From: Zygnema circumcarinatum
Lineage: Eukaryota > Streptophyta > Zygnematophyceae > Zygnematales > Zygnemataceae
Direction: 5' to 3'
Assembly (NCBI GenBank): GCA_037447605.1
Contig: CM074817.1
Location: 1,938,877-2,002,876 of the forward strand
DNA: 64,000 nucleotides
A program made the position numbers and the translations under genes. The stretch's first letter is position 1. Each line of letters begins with the position of its first letter. Positions 1 to 12,800 of the stretch are shown here, piece by piece. The notes under the pieces are model-generated. The model saw only the letters and a program-made list of their open reading frames with translations. It did not search any database and was not told the DNA's origin.

Positions 1-268
1 TCTCTCTCTCTCAGTGTGAAGGTTTCATGGGTTGGATGACAGCTGCACATGCCAGCTTTACAGGACCAACTGCAGGAATCCAATCTGCTTCTAAATTCTT
101 GTGTTCAAACACCTTCATAGTTCTAAGACTGCGAATCTTAACGGGAAAAAAAAACCCACTTCAATTTGCGCTACAGGTCAACGCCCCTGTTCTGGACCAG
201 TTGTGGGTGTAATTCACGAGCTTTAATAAGCGAAGAAATTTCAGGGAAATAGCCAGAATGAAGCTCAC

Positions 269-2857
269 CTGTCCAATAACAACTTTGGGAAACCGACTTC
301 TGAATGCTAATTCAAGATCTGCTCCAAGAGGAGCAGCTCCTGAAACGACCTTCTTTAAAGAATGCCATTTGTATTTGTTTACCACAGAGGACTTCGCCAG
401 AGCTGTTCCATCAACCACAGCCCACAGACAAAGAAAGTTCTTCAATCTGCTTTCACTCTGTTTCCAATAAAGATAACTTTACTTTTGGAATATTTGGAAT
501 GCAAATTGTAAACAAGAAGGGCCGAGAACTGACCCAAAATAATTGGTGGCACTAGTGGAGCCATTGTGATGCCGTACTTCTCTCCAAGGGTCAACATGTG
601 CTCAAGGTCAAATCGCGGCATTGTGACAAGTGTCGCACCGGCTTTGAGCGCTACCATGTTGATGCATGTCATGGCGTAAATGTGAAACATAGGCAGCAAT
701 GCAAGCGTCACGTCGCCCGTCCTGATCGACATTTCGCAGTACAATGGTAGTCAATGTGCAGAGAATGACAAACATTGTAAAAAGGGAGTACCCTGTGTAG
801 AGCGAATCATCGTAACATCTGGCCAACATGGACAAGTGTACAAGTTGACGATGATGCCGCCATTGAATTTGCCCCATTTGATCCATGGAAATGGAGAGGA
901 TGAGGTGTACGGCATGAGCTCAGTCGATGGCTCTCACCCAGTTTCTAGTCGGGCTTTGACCCCTCCAAGATGCTGCGCCACATTTGATATCACGTTTCTA
1001 TGTGTCAACATAACCCCCTTTGCATCTCCCGTTGTTCCCGACGAGTAAGGCAGCACGCAGACATCATGGTCGGAAACTTTTGGGAAAACTGCTTTTGACC
1101 CATCAGCTGCAAAAAGTTGCGAAACTGTTGCCTCTTTCGACCGAGGTTTTCCCAGCAGCACAATAGCCAGCTTACTCTCTTCTACTTTGTCTGCAAGTTC
1201 ACGAACAGCGAAAGCTAAGTCATAAACAAAGCAGCAAATGCTTGTGAGCTGATTAATATTCTAAAGACAGGCTAGAAATAAGAGGAGCATAATTCCTCTA
1301 GCTCAGTGGATAGCATTTAAAAGCCCAAAACCCACCTGGAGATTAATCTAATCCAACACGGACTACGGAGACAGCCTCATATAATAGCTTGGTTTGAAGA
1401 AGGCAAGGGAAGCAACTAAGCGTGGAAGGCATTAGCTTTCAAAAAGTCCTCTTATACAACCGAGTTAGAGGGGAAATGCAATCAGACCAGTTTGGAATCT
1501 GCATTTGGCAAAGCTCCATACCAGCAAGGGCTTCAATAGTAATGATCAATTTTGCCTTTGAGTCTTTGAGCTGCTTTGATATCTCCCTCACTCCATAAGT
1601 CGGGTTTGCAGTGGTCACAATAGCGCCCGCAGCCACAATAGCGAGGAAGAGCAGTGGGTACTCTGGACAGTTAGGGAGGAGCAGCATAACAGCATCTCCC
1701 GGCCTGCAAAGCAAGTACACAATGAATTCAATAAAAAACATGTGATGTGAACCACACAAAACATCAGCTTACCGGAAGAGGATTGCAGATGCTCGAATCG
1801 ATGCCGGCCATTGAAGTTCAAGGTGCGCTAAGCTTGAAGCATCTCACCACCACATGGCATTATTGTAAATGTTTAATAAGTGCTATGTTAGGCCACCTGC
1901 TGGTATAAAACAGAGATACGTCTCTCTATACAGTCGCTCTCGCCAAACAACCATCTTGGACACTCTCAGCTCCGAATGGACGTATTTCTGAACACGACTT
2001 AAGCATGTGGAACCCATTTTCTTCAAGGTTTTTTTAACGCGTCGCTCTATGGGGTAGCCAGTCAATGTTCTACGCAATTTGGTGGAACTTCTATTAATAG
2101 TTGCCTCCTAGACGATGTTTCCACCTATAATGAAAACCACATTAGTCGTTATTTAGGAGCCCGAATTAGGTTCTCAAATTCAAATTTGATGATTTTGTGA
2201 ATGACAAATGATGCTATGCGTGAGATTGAGCGCACAAGGACATCCTGACAGAAGGTTTGAATAGGTACACACGACATGCTTGATGACATAGCACGGAACA
2301 GCATGTCTATATACACTTGGATGCGTTCTATATACATATATGGTGATTTACATGGCCAACAAAACTGTTAGGCCACACAGGCATCCAGGACGAGAAATTA
2401 ATACACATAAAGATAAAGATTGGAACAATGTGTCAAGTTTGTTTTTACAAAGTTCAGCCATGAAAGTTATTCAAATTATATGAGAAAAATCAAGACGGAA
2501 TGTATATAAGCAGCTTGCCTGATTCCTAACTCGGTCAATCCCGTCACAGTATTGTACACCAAACGCTTCACCTGCCGAGAAAAGAAGCCAGAAAAGTAGG
2601 AAAAAATAAATTCATAAGCAAAGGAACCCTATAAATGAAAATTTCTTCCTTTCCAGCATCTTCAATAGACAAACAGGGACTCTGCACTCTGGCTACACCT
2701 CCGCATAACTGTAGCCATGGCCGTCAGTCCCGTCTACAATGGCCTTCCGACTGCCATGGCGCTCTGCTCCTTCCAGAATGTAGTCAGGCAGCGAGATGCC
2801 TTCAGGTATCGCCACATCTCCTGTCAGACTCCTGAACACGAAGCTCGGAGAAGCCAT
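269..2857 (-). CDS. 4-coumarate:CoA ligase-like acyl-CoA synthetase, 3' part outside window
   Basis: Adenylate-forming enzyme that would activate a hydroxycinnamate or related carboxylate to its CoA ester. Six exons fit by phase: 2857-2699, 2571-2519, 1704-1522, 1190-938, 721-534, 402-269. The start at 2857 opens MASPSFVFRS; an upstream in-frame ATG at 2944 gives an extension with no family likeness. The AMP-binding box I reads YSSGTTGDAKGV (family usually SSGTTGLPKGV), and the exon 6 stretch KVVSGAAPLG precedes VVIGQ, after which 4CLs normally read GYGMTEAG. That exon is not found in the remaining 268 bp, so the gene continues off the left edge. Intron 2 has a GC donor (GGAATCAG|GCAAGC). Substrate cannot be told from sequence: 4CL, OPC-8:CoA ligase and fatty-acyl ligases share this half. 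Confidence 0.85.
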
Positions 2858-3354
2858 GGCGGCCTCCAGCGCTCCCCGTCCCCAGCAGGAGCCTTCCGGT
2901 TGCTCTCCAACGACAACATCGCAATCGTATCGTATAGTTTCCATATCTCGATATATTGTATCGATAACAGGCTAGCCGCCGATCGGCAATACAATTGATA
3001 TCGTATATCGTATCGTATTATATCCAAGCGTACTTCGATGTATCCCTCTAAAGTGGAAAGTATCGGTTGGGATATATCTGGCTATATCGTTTGCATACTA
3101 CTGTAGAAGATGTCGCCATCGAGTCCTGCCTTGGCCAACACGATAACGGGATTCCCAAACGCTGCAATTCGCTTTCTGTGGACAGCGACGCGTTTGCGGA
3201 GGCGGCTTGCCGCGTCCGCGAAGATCCAGATCGGACGGCGGAACGCGTTCACGTGCTCGACACTCCACCGTCCGATTCGCGGATCGCGAGCCTTCCGCAC
3301 CCACGCCAGAACTAGAAATTGCCGCGATTCCCAAACTCGTCATTCAGCGCCGCA
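2858..3354. promoter_or_regulatory. Divergent promoter between 4CL-like and small Hsp genes
   Basis: About 500 bp separate two start codons on opposite strands. The 2935-3090 part is rich in ATCG/CGATA words such as TATCGTATCGTAT. I see no convincing heat-shock element run or TATA box. Confidence 0.4.
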
Positions 3355-4227
3355 ATGGAGAACCCCGCAGCAGCAGCAGCAGCCCCCTCGGGCCCCGCCC
3401 CTCCCACCACCGAGCTCGCCGCCCTCCTCCTCCCCTCCGCGCCATGGATGGGGAAGAGAGGCCACCGCCGCCATGCCCTTCGGGGAAGCTCTGAGCACCC
3501 CCACCGCCACCGCGGCCACGGCCATGGCCATGGCCACGGCCACGGCCATGGCTATGGTCACAAGCACCACCGAGGCCACGGGGGTGACAAGGAAGTTCAT
3601 GATGGAGGTCATCCCGGCTTCTTCAAGGGGCGCCATGGCGGTCACATGCACCGCATGCATGGCATGCATGGTGGAGCATGGCGTCGAGGGCGATCCGTCA
3701 GCCCCTCCCCTCTTAACGGAGCGGAGCTTGACCCAAGCAAGGTGGCTGTGATTCTGGAGGAGGCGGGGAAGGATGGCGAATACCGAAGGCATGGAAAGTA
3801 TGGAAGAGGCGGCCGCCATGGCGGTATCCTCGCTGCAGATGTGTGGGAGAAGGAGGACGCGTATGTGGTCGCGGTGGACGCGGCGGGAGTGAAGGAGGAG
3901 GACGTACGGACGCACTTCCAGGCGGGGACGGGGCCGGGAGAAGGCCCGCTCCTGCTGCTCAGCGTCACACGTGCGGGGGAGGCCGATGGCACGTGCAAGC
4001 TCGTGCGGCGGGAGCGTCTGGTTGGTCGGTTTGAGCGCAGGCTGCGGCTGGCGGAGGATGCGGCCGTGGAGGCGGCGGCGACCGCTGTGGGGGGCGGCGT
4101 CATCACTGTCACGGTGCCGCGCAGGGCGAGGGAGAAAGAGGGGGAGGGAGGGGCTCCGCTGGATGTGGCTATGGCGGAGGGAGAGAGAGAGGGAGAGGGA
4201 GAGGGAGAGGGAGAGAAGACTGTATGA
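3355..4227 (+). CDS. Small heat shock protein (Hsp20/alpha-crystallin) with His/Gly-rich N-terminus
   Basis: ATP-independent holdase chaperone. It is intronless, 290 aa, with start ATG at 3355 (GCCGCAATGG context); the same frame is open upstream only from a TTG. Residues about 48-75 are a (His-Gly)n run, followed by more His/Met-rich sequence to about residue 115. The alpha-crystallin domain lies at about 157-265: it opens ILAADVWEKEDAYVVAVDAAG, contains GRFERRLRLAEDAAVEAA and closes with the conserved GVITVTVPRRA strand. The end is acidic and Glu-Gly rich from a GAGAGGGAG microsatellite. The His-rich part could bind metal, but that is inference. The antisense strand is also open for 366 codons, an effect of GC-rich composition. 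It does not match the compact class I cytosolic Hsp20 layout. Confidence 0.8.
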   Translation: MENPAAAAAAPSGPAPPTTELAALLLPSAPWMGKRGHRRHALRGSSEHPHRHRGHGHGHGHGHGHGYGHKHHRGHGGDKEVHDGGHPGFFKGRHGGHMHRMHGMHGGAWRRGRSVSPSPLNGAELDPSKVAVILEEAGKDGEYRRHGKYGRGGRHGGILAADVWEKEDAYVVAVDAAGVKEEDVRTHFQAGTGPGEGPLLLLSVTRAGEADGTCKLVRRERLVGRFERRLRLAEDAAVEAAATAVGGGVITVTVPRRAREKEGEGGAPLDVAMAEGEREGEGEGEGEKTV

Positions 4228-5279
4228 GGAGAGTCTGTGAGAGATCAGATGTAGCGTTGGGTTGAGTTGGGGTGTTGATACGTTGGTACACGAGGGGGGT
4301 ACCTGGCAATAGTCTTCAAAAAGCACAAAAAAAAGGGGGAGACGGGGGGGAAGAAGGGGGTAGCGATGAGCTTTCATTGTACTATACAGTTTGAAGGAGA
4401 GGAATGAAGTGTGGCGAAGCTTACTGTCGCCTTCGTTCATTTTGCGTACATGCAGACCATGGCTTCAAGTGTTTGTGGTGTAGTCACTTGTCAAATGGGT
4501 TTCATTTTGTGAAGTCTCTGCCGATGAACTCCTCAGCCCGAACTTGAAGCAACAAACCTTGATGCTCATTAGAGGCAGGAGGAAGTTGGTTGATTGAGGC
4601 TTTCTTCGTGCTGATGTGAAGTTAAGTGAAATTTAACCTAGCTTTGGTGATTGGTGGTTTGAGGGAGAGAACCGCTGTTCGAAAGAGCAACTGAAGGTTT
4701 TGAGAATGGGAATTGTTTATTGCTCGATGTTTGCGTGTGTGTTCTTATGTGTGATTTCATACACAAAAGCTGCCCTCTTTATCTTTTTAATTCTGTCTGT
4801 GTTAAAATACAAATGTTATTGCGATACAACATGACAGAAGGCACTGTTTGTATGCAGAAAATGAAAACTAAGAATGTAGAGTTATGACAGACGCGAAAGT
4901 CAAAAAACCTTTTTGATTTTGATGGCTGGTTTTGTGCATGTACATGTGATGGCTTCGCCATCGTGAGATCAATGATGCCACATGATGCCACTTTCTTGTT
5001 AGTTTTGCTTTGGCTTTTGAACAGAACATCGCGATATGTAAACGACTTACCGATACCAAGCAGAGCGAATGTATTCGAATGCCGATACAGTATATCTATC
5101 GCGAACGATTTATCGAAGCTTCGTCATAAGTCCTCCGTCCCTCCCTGGTGATCTTCAAATCTCATCGAGCGGAAGTCGAAAGTGGGAGAATACAGTAGCA
5201 TAAACAGGGAAATTAGAGTAGCCAGAGGCAGAAGCGTCCATCCTTCAGCATCACTTGCGAATTTTGAGCTCCTTTTGTC
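4228..5279. other. Intergenic: Hsp20 3' region and ZNG1 5' region
   Basis: A poly-purine stretch ends the Hsp20 gene. A short CGATA/TATCG-rich patch sits at 5030-5120. I see no gene here. Confidence 0.5.
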
Positions 5280-8200
5280 ATGGAAAGTGAGTCCACACCT
5301 CCTGTCAATGGTGAGCTATGCAAAGCAGAAGACGAGGATGAGGAGGTTCCCGAGGCAATAGAGCTTAAGAACGAAGGCACTGCAGTGAGACCGCCTGTGC
5401 CGGTAACCATCATTACGGGATATTTAGGCGCCGGAAAGACCACGGTCAGTCGTGAAATCTTCACTTTGTGCTGCAGGAACGCTGCGTGTGATAATAAAGT
5501 AAAATGTTTCCAGGAGAGACGAACGATTTCTTTATTGATTTTTAGTCTTATTGATGTTTTTTGTTCTACTAAGCTTCATATGGTTTCTCGGAAGGGAGGA
5601 TTTTTGTAATCGAGAGACTAAGCTATCTTGCTTTTCCGCTACTCAAAACTCGCTGAATTTCTACCATGTTTGACACACTTCAATTGCAAAGCCAGAAGTC
5701 GTTGAGGCTAAACAGCTGTCATTGGAAGAATGTCGACAAAACCTCTTTTTTTCTCCCCATATTCGCTGCTCTCTTGCTACTTTCTTCCTCAAGCCTCAAG
5801 AACAGCCGGCTTCCGATTCTCGCAACTGAGATGGCGCAAAAATGTTCAGAAAAAGCCTGATCTTTATTGGCTGACCATTGGCTGCAAAACTTAATAAACG
5901 CTAGCTTTTGGAAGCTCTACATGTATCCGTGTTCAGCATCCGCTTGTTATCGATAGTCCGGAAGTTGATCTATTCATAAACTTTTCCTACTATTTTGGAA
6001 AAGGTTGTTTCAGAGAAATTCGTAAAATATATTGTCCTCTACTGTGTAGAATCTGCTATCGCTCTACCTGTAAGGAAGCTGATGATCTGGAGAGTCGCAT
6101 TCTTTAGAAATTCTCCATCTAATGCCTTTTGATTTTACCGATTGATTTTGTCACTTCCATTATTCCTCAAATCTACTATGATCCAATGCCTGTACCCTTG
6201 TACTTCCAGTTGGTGAACTACGTTCTTACAGCTCAACATGGGCAACGAATTGCTGTTATTCTGAACGAATATGGAGCAGAACTGGACATAGAGAGAGCGC
6301 TGGTTAGCGAGGGCGAGGGGGAGAACGCCACCTTGGTAGAGGAGTGGATAGAACTGGGGAATGGCTGCATCTGCTGCAGCACCAAAAACAGCTTTGTCCA
6401 GGTCTTGGAGGAGCTCATGCAGCGCAGAGACAAGTATTCCTCCTTACAACTCGTCCCTCTTTGCCTGATCGGTCACTTGCAAATTGTTGTTGTTGAGGCA
6501 GGTTTGGCTCTCCTTGAAGTCCGCATATGCTCTAAACAGCTCAAGTTAGGCAATGTTTCTGTATGGCAGGTTTGACCACATTCTCCTGGAGACCACTGGA
6601 CTTGCAAATCCTGGCCCTGTTGCAGGCCTGCTTTGGGTGGACGAGCCCCTTGAAGCTGCAGTGCGACTGGATGCTGTGGTCACGGTGAACTTCCAGCATT
6701 AGCTGATCTCTCTCTCTCTCTCTCTCTCCCCCTCCCTCTCCCCTCTCCCTCTCCCTCTCTCTCTGTAATTTGAACTTCAGTGGTATTCCTCCCTGTTGAA
6801 CTCATTTGGGTTAGAGAGACGTATGTAGAGCTCATGGATTAAGCTAATCCGAGGGTACAGTAGTGACCTGCAGGTGGTCGATGCTCGGAATCTCCAGAAG
6901 CAGCTCGGGGAACAGAGGGAAGCCGGGGCAGCAAATGAAGCTGCTCTTCAGATTGCTTTTGCGGTGCGATCTCTTTTATTGTGCGTGGAGTGAGTCGGTC
7001 CGCCTTCCCAGTTTCCTGCCTCGTCGTACACAGCTGAGTGAAGAACCATCCTACTCTTTGCCTCCCTGCATTCATGTGACCTCAGGTTTCCATTGGTTGT
7101 TATTGATCCCAGGACATAGTTATACTCAACAAGATTGACCTACTTTCATCGGAGTCAAAAAGTACATCTGCATCCCTGGGTGGGATTAGTGCTCAATCTT
7201 CTTCCTTAGCTTTCGATTCTTCCATCAGCACGGAACGACAATTATCTGAATCTCCATCAATCGAACTGCCTTCTGAGCCTGCAAATGAGTGCCATGGAGA
7301 GGAGAGCAACCCTCTCACTGAGTTACCTGCTCAGGTGATGGTTGGAGGCTCCAATATAGTGGGCATAAGGGCAGGGATTGGCAGCCGGATAGCAATAGAT
7401 GAGGAAAGAGTGAGGGCTTTGGAAGAAGAGATTCGAAGCATTAACGCGATGGCTACAATCATTCGATCCGTTCGATGCCAAGTTGATCTCCGGCAAATTC
7501 TTCAGCGAGGGTCCCTTGATCCGCAGGTGGATCTCGCAGGCACTTTATCTGAATTGGCATTTCATTAGCTGTTTCTGAATGGATGTTTAACAGGAAGATG
7601 GTTTGGCCTTATGAACATGCAAGGGTGGCCTTTTGTAAAACTGAACTTGCAAATATTTTGACCTGTACAGATGTATCCACACACGCATACGTTCTTTCAC
7701 GATTCCTTCGCGTTTTCCTCCTTTCCATTCTGTTTTGTTTTCCCCCTCCCTTTGGTTCCCTTTCTTTTCTCCTACTGCAACTCTGCCTTCCAGTTGTGCC
7801 TATCCCTTGTGTCCTTGAGCTCTCCTATCATGCATTCATTCCTGTGATTGTCAGTACAGCCTTTTTTCTGTCTTACCTTCTATCTACCCTTCTTGGGCTG
7901 TTCCTTACCAGAGAGTCGCGGAATTGGAGCAGCTCTTAGAAGCTGACAGTCGCCAAGGCCACCGCCATGACTCCTCTGTTGGAACAGTCAGCTTTTGGCT
8001 ACCCGGGTTTGTTGATGTTGCCAAGGTAAGATCTCACTCTTAACTCTTAACTCTTTGTCTTGTTTGTTTTGCGTAGTATGTCTAGGTATGACAATGTTTG
8101 ATGTCATTTCACGGACATCACAGCGTGTTTGATGGCTTCCATATGGATTCATGCGTAGGGATGCAAACAGGCATGGGATCCCTAACATCAGAACATAAGA

Positions 8201-9179
8201 AAATCTCTTAGTGCACAAGTAACCTGTGGTCTAAGAGGTGGTTCGGAGGTAGGTGGACCTTTGGCTTGGAAACCTGCTTTGGGAAAAGGCACACAAGAGT
8301 GATGTCTACCGCATGAAAGGGGCCCTTCAGGTGAAAGACACCGACAAAATGATGGTTTTCCAGGTGAGCCAAACGCAATCACTTGATCTGAATAGTCATA
8401 AGAAAACAAAGAATAATCACACGCTCAAACATACAGTGGTGGATGTTTAGATGGTCATCCGCGAGGAAAGATACGCTTAAGGTGGACCTTATTTGTTGGT
8501 AGTCATAGCAGTGAGCTGTAGTATTTGTGGAGTTCAGGCTGTGCTTATTTGTGAGAATAAGTCTCCTGCCATGAAGTAGAGTGGTTGTTGAAACCACTTG
8601 GAGCTCACATAGTAAATGAGACTTTGTCTTGCAGGCTGTTCACGAGCTCTATGAGATTGTTCCAGGGCGGCCCTGGAAGCCCTCCGAAGAGCGCTGCAAT
8701 AAGCTCGTCATTATTGGTCAGTTCCTCTGCCCTGAGAAACGTTTGAAACGTCGTACTAAACCTAAAAAAAAATAGGACCTTTAGAAACCCTAGAGGCCTA
8801 AGACTTATGGGCCCTTCGCAACCAGTTTCTTTGGGAAGGAATTGGCACAGTTCATTGCATCCCGCTATGAACTGGAAACATAGAACTAAGCAGGATGACG
8901 CCTTTAGGGAAATCGATTTCTGTATGTAAACAGTAGAATCGTCATCTCCATGAATCCATCTCCATGGAGTGCCGTCTGTGAATGCGTGCTGACTGCACTG
9001 AAACTGGGCATAGAGCGGCTGCCCCTTCAAAGCTGCCTGCTTGCAGTGATGCTGCCATGCATGGAAGGTCCCTAAAGGAAGGCCTCGTCTGAGATAAGCT
9101 GCTATTGGAGGGCGCAGGGCGCAACCTTGACCGTGAGTGGCTGCTGTCCTCGTTTTCAAGCTGCTTGCTGCCCGAATGA
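5280..9179 (+). CDS. ZNG1-like: ZNG1-type CobW/COG0523 GTPase (zinc chaperone)
   Basis: G3E-family GTPase; characterised eukaryotic ZNG1 delivers zinc to methionine aminopeptidase 1. Nine exons keep one frame: 5280-5444, 6210-6433, 6570-6684, 6874-6963, 7113-7526, 7912-8025, 8253-8363, 8635-8716, 9118-9179 (458 aa). P-loop GYLGAGKTT is at residues 47-55, the metal motif C-I-C-C at 108-111, LLETTGL at about 137, and NKID at 204-207. The CobW C-terminal domain follows, with YRMKGAL and a GRNLDREWL end. About 70 Ser/Glu-rich residues are inserted after NKID. The acidic N-terminus has VPEAIEL but no CPELVP, the motif animal ZNG1 uses to bind its client. (TC)n lies in intron 3. Each junction is GT-AG. 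Confidence 0.9.
6706..6764. repeat. (TC)n microsatellite
   Basis: A pure pyrimidine run of TC and CTCCC units in intron 3 of the ZNG1-like gene, starting 20 bp after the donor site. Confidence 0.9.
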
Positions 9180-9884
9180 GCCAGCTGCTGGGAGACCAGG
9201 GAAACTTTTTGAATTTGTTTGTGCTTCCCCTGTCAGTGGAGTGGAGGGATTGCGATCTGCTTCACGGGGCCAATAGAGGCTCCATTGGAAGCGAAAACTT
9301 TTTGATTTATATCTTCTGGCAGAACTTGACTATGAAATTAATAGTGATTGCTAGACGGAATTTTTTTGGTGTACATTCACGAGGAAATATTAAGAATTCC
9401 AAAAAGAAAGTTCAATACATGGACGGAGCTATTGGCACGGTGTAGGAGTCAGCATATGATTTTTAAATTCTAATCCGCCAACTTCAGTTACCACCTTGAG
9501 TTACTGCAAGACGCTCCACCAAAAGTCAACTTTCTCACATTTCCATGACACATGGTATTTTAGTCTCAGGTCACAGAACTGGAGATAGACAGGGAGACAG
9601 AACATGTGACAACGTCACAATCCTGCCGCTTTACAGAGCGCAAAACCGAAATCAATTATATACATTCCCGTAGCTCGTTACTAAGTGCCATACAGAGCCA
9701 TAAATAGCCCACATCAAATAGTGGGAGCAACTGAAGAAATCGACCCTAACCGTAACCAAACCAAGCACACAACAATTGAGAGTCACAAACCCAGTCTTGG
9801 AGGGGCGAGGACTCTCCAACATAATTTGGAGCTCCGAGGAATGAACCATCCCCCTTATTTGCTAAAGAATAAGATATCAATCAA
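9180..9884. other. Intergenic, convergent 3' ends
   Basis: AT-rich sequence between two genes that end towards each other. I see no open frame with family likeness and no RNA gene. Confidence 0.6.
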
Positions 9885-12800
9885 TCAAAATCGGCTGGAC
9901 ACCATCAACGCAAGGCTTTCGAACGGTTCTCTCCGGCAGGAACGCGGCATAGAAACGAGGCTGAGACGGCTCTGCAGCTGTGCCCCACATGTCACCGCCG
10001 CTCGCAGCTTCTTCCCCCAATTCTGAGCGAAGGAGTGGTCCAAGGCTGGAGGGTTGAACACCTGTCCCGTGGAGTGTCTTCGGCGTGTTTTCGGGAACAG
10101 GAGGAGCTGTTCGTGAATGCTCAGCCTCTTGAAATCTGCATCCGCAAAGTTGGGAGCAATGATTAGTTCATTTTCAGTGACTGTCAAGCAGATACCATAT
10201 CCTCTCTTGTTCTGCGAATTAGTCAGCACTGACTGGAGATGTGCAGTTGCAACAGCTCAATGTGCGTCTGTTTTTTTTATGATAGAACGATGGAAGGAGG
10301 TGGGGAGGGGGGAGGGAGAGTAAAGACCTGCTTGTGACTCGCATTCCTGCTTCCTCTCGTGCGATGAGTTTGCGAACACGCCAGATATGAGCCCCATATG
10401 TTGCACAGCCCCCTGATCTGCCAGCCCTCGAAACGAATTGCCTAACTGGGATCCAAAACTTGCAGCCTCTTTCAATAATGGATTGTCGATTGCAGCACAC
10501 GATGCCACGATGCCCGTGGCTGCCAGTAGGATGGATGGTAGAGGAAATCTCCGCATGGGAAGAACAGCTCTACCAAATTTGAGAACAGCTGTAACCAGGG
10601 TTGCAGTCAAAGAGGTCTGCACCCCCTTGGCAAGAAAGGCCGTGCTCTCTTTCTCAAGTGCCCACTGTGCCACCTGAATCAGCCGGTCTCCCAAGGCAGG
10701 AGGTTGCTGACACCTTCGACTCACAGAGTGACGCATGAGGGAGGCAGAAGCTCGTTCAATGCCAGTGGTAAAGCGCACAAGCATATCTACGTAATGCCTG
10801 CATTACACAACGGGTTTCACGAACAAGTTTGAGAATCGTTTCAGCCCTAAATGACAACCCTGAAGGGATGATCGCAACAGCAGACATTCAAGTTTCCCAT
10901 CGACTCTGAAACCTGGAGGCTTCAACTGGATGATAATGCTTACCTGCAGTCGTTATGATTGAGCTGATAAGCCATGTTATGTACATTATTAAAACTGCGA
11001 ATCGCATCTAGGGATAAACGAGTGCAGCCCATGTATAGAGCAGTCGATGGAAGACCGCCATCCAGCTGCACAACAGCAATAAAAGCTCCAATTAGACAAT
11101 AAACCAAACAGCACAGCCGATTTTGTCAGCGCAAATACCCTCTCCCACAGAAAGAAAAGGGCTTCTGAATCATCTGGATAATCGCTAGACAGTCGGACCC
11201 TGTTCCTACAGTCGGCCCCTTTTCATTCTTGAAGAATGATCTGTGCCTTCGTATTCTTGTCCCCCACGACATAGCACAGCATTTACTTTGATGACGTCAG
11301 TGCTATAAACGTCGTCTCATCCAGAGGCAGGACATCCTCCAATTATACGACAACTTCAACTGAGGGGAAGAAAAAAAAATCTTACCCTCTCTTCGCGGAT
11401 CTCGCCCTGTGGTCCAGCAAAGATTATTCCCTTCTCGTGATGGAGGAGTTCAACCATGGTTTCCACATTCGATAAATTGCTGCGATTCTGGCTGGCGGGG
11501 ATAGTAACAACCATATCGCCGCCACGGGGGCCAAAATCAAACTGCACTAATTCTCCTCGGCGAGATCGAAACACTGCCATGAAGTGGCATACACCTAAAT
11601 CTCTCAGACTACTCTGCAAATACGCACAAATACGCATGACGCAGAAGAAAAGTCAGCTTCTCAATTATCTGCTCAACTATGAGCTATTCTCCAGAAGGGT
11701 CAATCTAATCGCAAAACTATCGGACGTGAGGTAGCATGCAAAAGGCCAGCAGACAATTGCCAGAAATCGGACTAATGAACACGCACAAAGAGCTTCCGGA
11801 AGATACCATGTGAATTGTAGTCATGCAGCAAAAAAGAAAGCAGGAGTGACATGGATAACGGCAAGCATTTCATACATTCCAAATGTCGTTCTATCAGAAA
11901 TATTCCATCCCTATGTCCACGTCAGTCATGCAGAGGATACGCGGTCTAAAGCCAAACGAACGAAAGTAGAAATTGGAGCACAACCGTGCACATGTCATTC
12001 GAAGGAAGCAAGGCAGCAACAAATCACTTGCAAAAATAGTGACCATCAACGTTATTCTGCAACTTAAAACTTAAATTACACATCCTCAATATTTCGAATT
12101 ACATCTACTGAATCGACACTCTCTGATATGACTTGAGCAATATGCCCCTACGGATTCAAAAACGCACGCATGTTGAGCTTGTTAAATTAAAGCGCTGCCA
12201 GAATTGCCATGTGATGAACCACCTGGGCCCTCTATTTCCCTGCGATTTTAGACGATTTTGTTTCGGTCCTTAGAAAACCAGTGTCGTAGGGGCATTCATA
12301 AAGCAGTTTCAAGCAACGGCTATCTACATAGGGACTACGATCCTTCGACAATAGTTCAAATACTTGTTATATTCAGGGAACGAACAGAGATAATGAGTGC
12401 ATATCTATTCCTAAAACTCATTGAAATAGTTTTAGGAACCGTTTTTGTCAAACGGTCGTCATAGTCATGTAGTATCTTAAAGAAAGACACGGAGTGATTT
12501 TTATTTCGAACGACGAGCAGACAAAGCAGAAGTACATCCACAAGAGAAGTATTCTCTGCAGAGTCATTTTGCAGCCGTTCTGGACAACCTTTGTCAGTGC
12601 GCTCAGGAGTCAAAAGCATCGCAAGGTCAATAGGGACAGAGTAAGCACGAAAGGCCGATCCAGATCAAAAACGTCCTCAGCTTGACAAGGCGAGACTGAT
12701 CCAATTCACGTGCATTCACATAAACATGCCATATTGACCCTTGCGCGACATGTCAATCAAATCGCCAAACTTAAACCAATTCTCCACTTCGTCTTCATTC

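Noticed and set aside
1290-1345. tRNA-like TAGCTCAGTGGATAGC in a 4CL intron
   Set aside because: No B box (GGTTCGANTCC) or closing stem downstream; at most a decayed SINE head.
3340-4440. 366-codon antisense ORF over the small Hsp gene
   Set aside because: Shadow of a GC-rich coding frame; no protein likeness.
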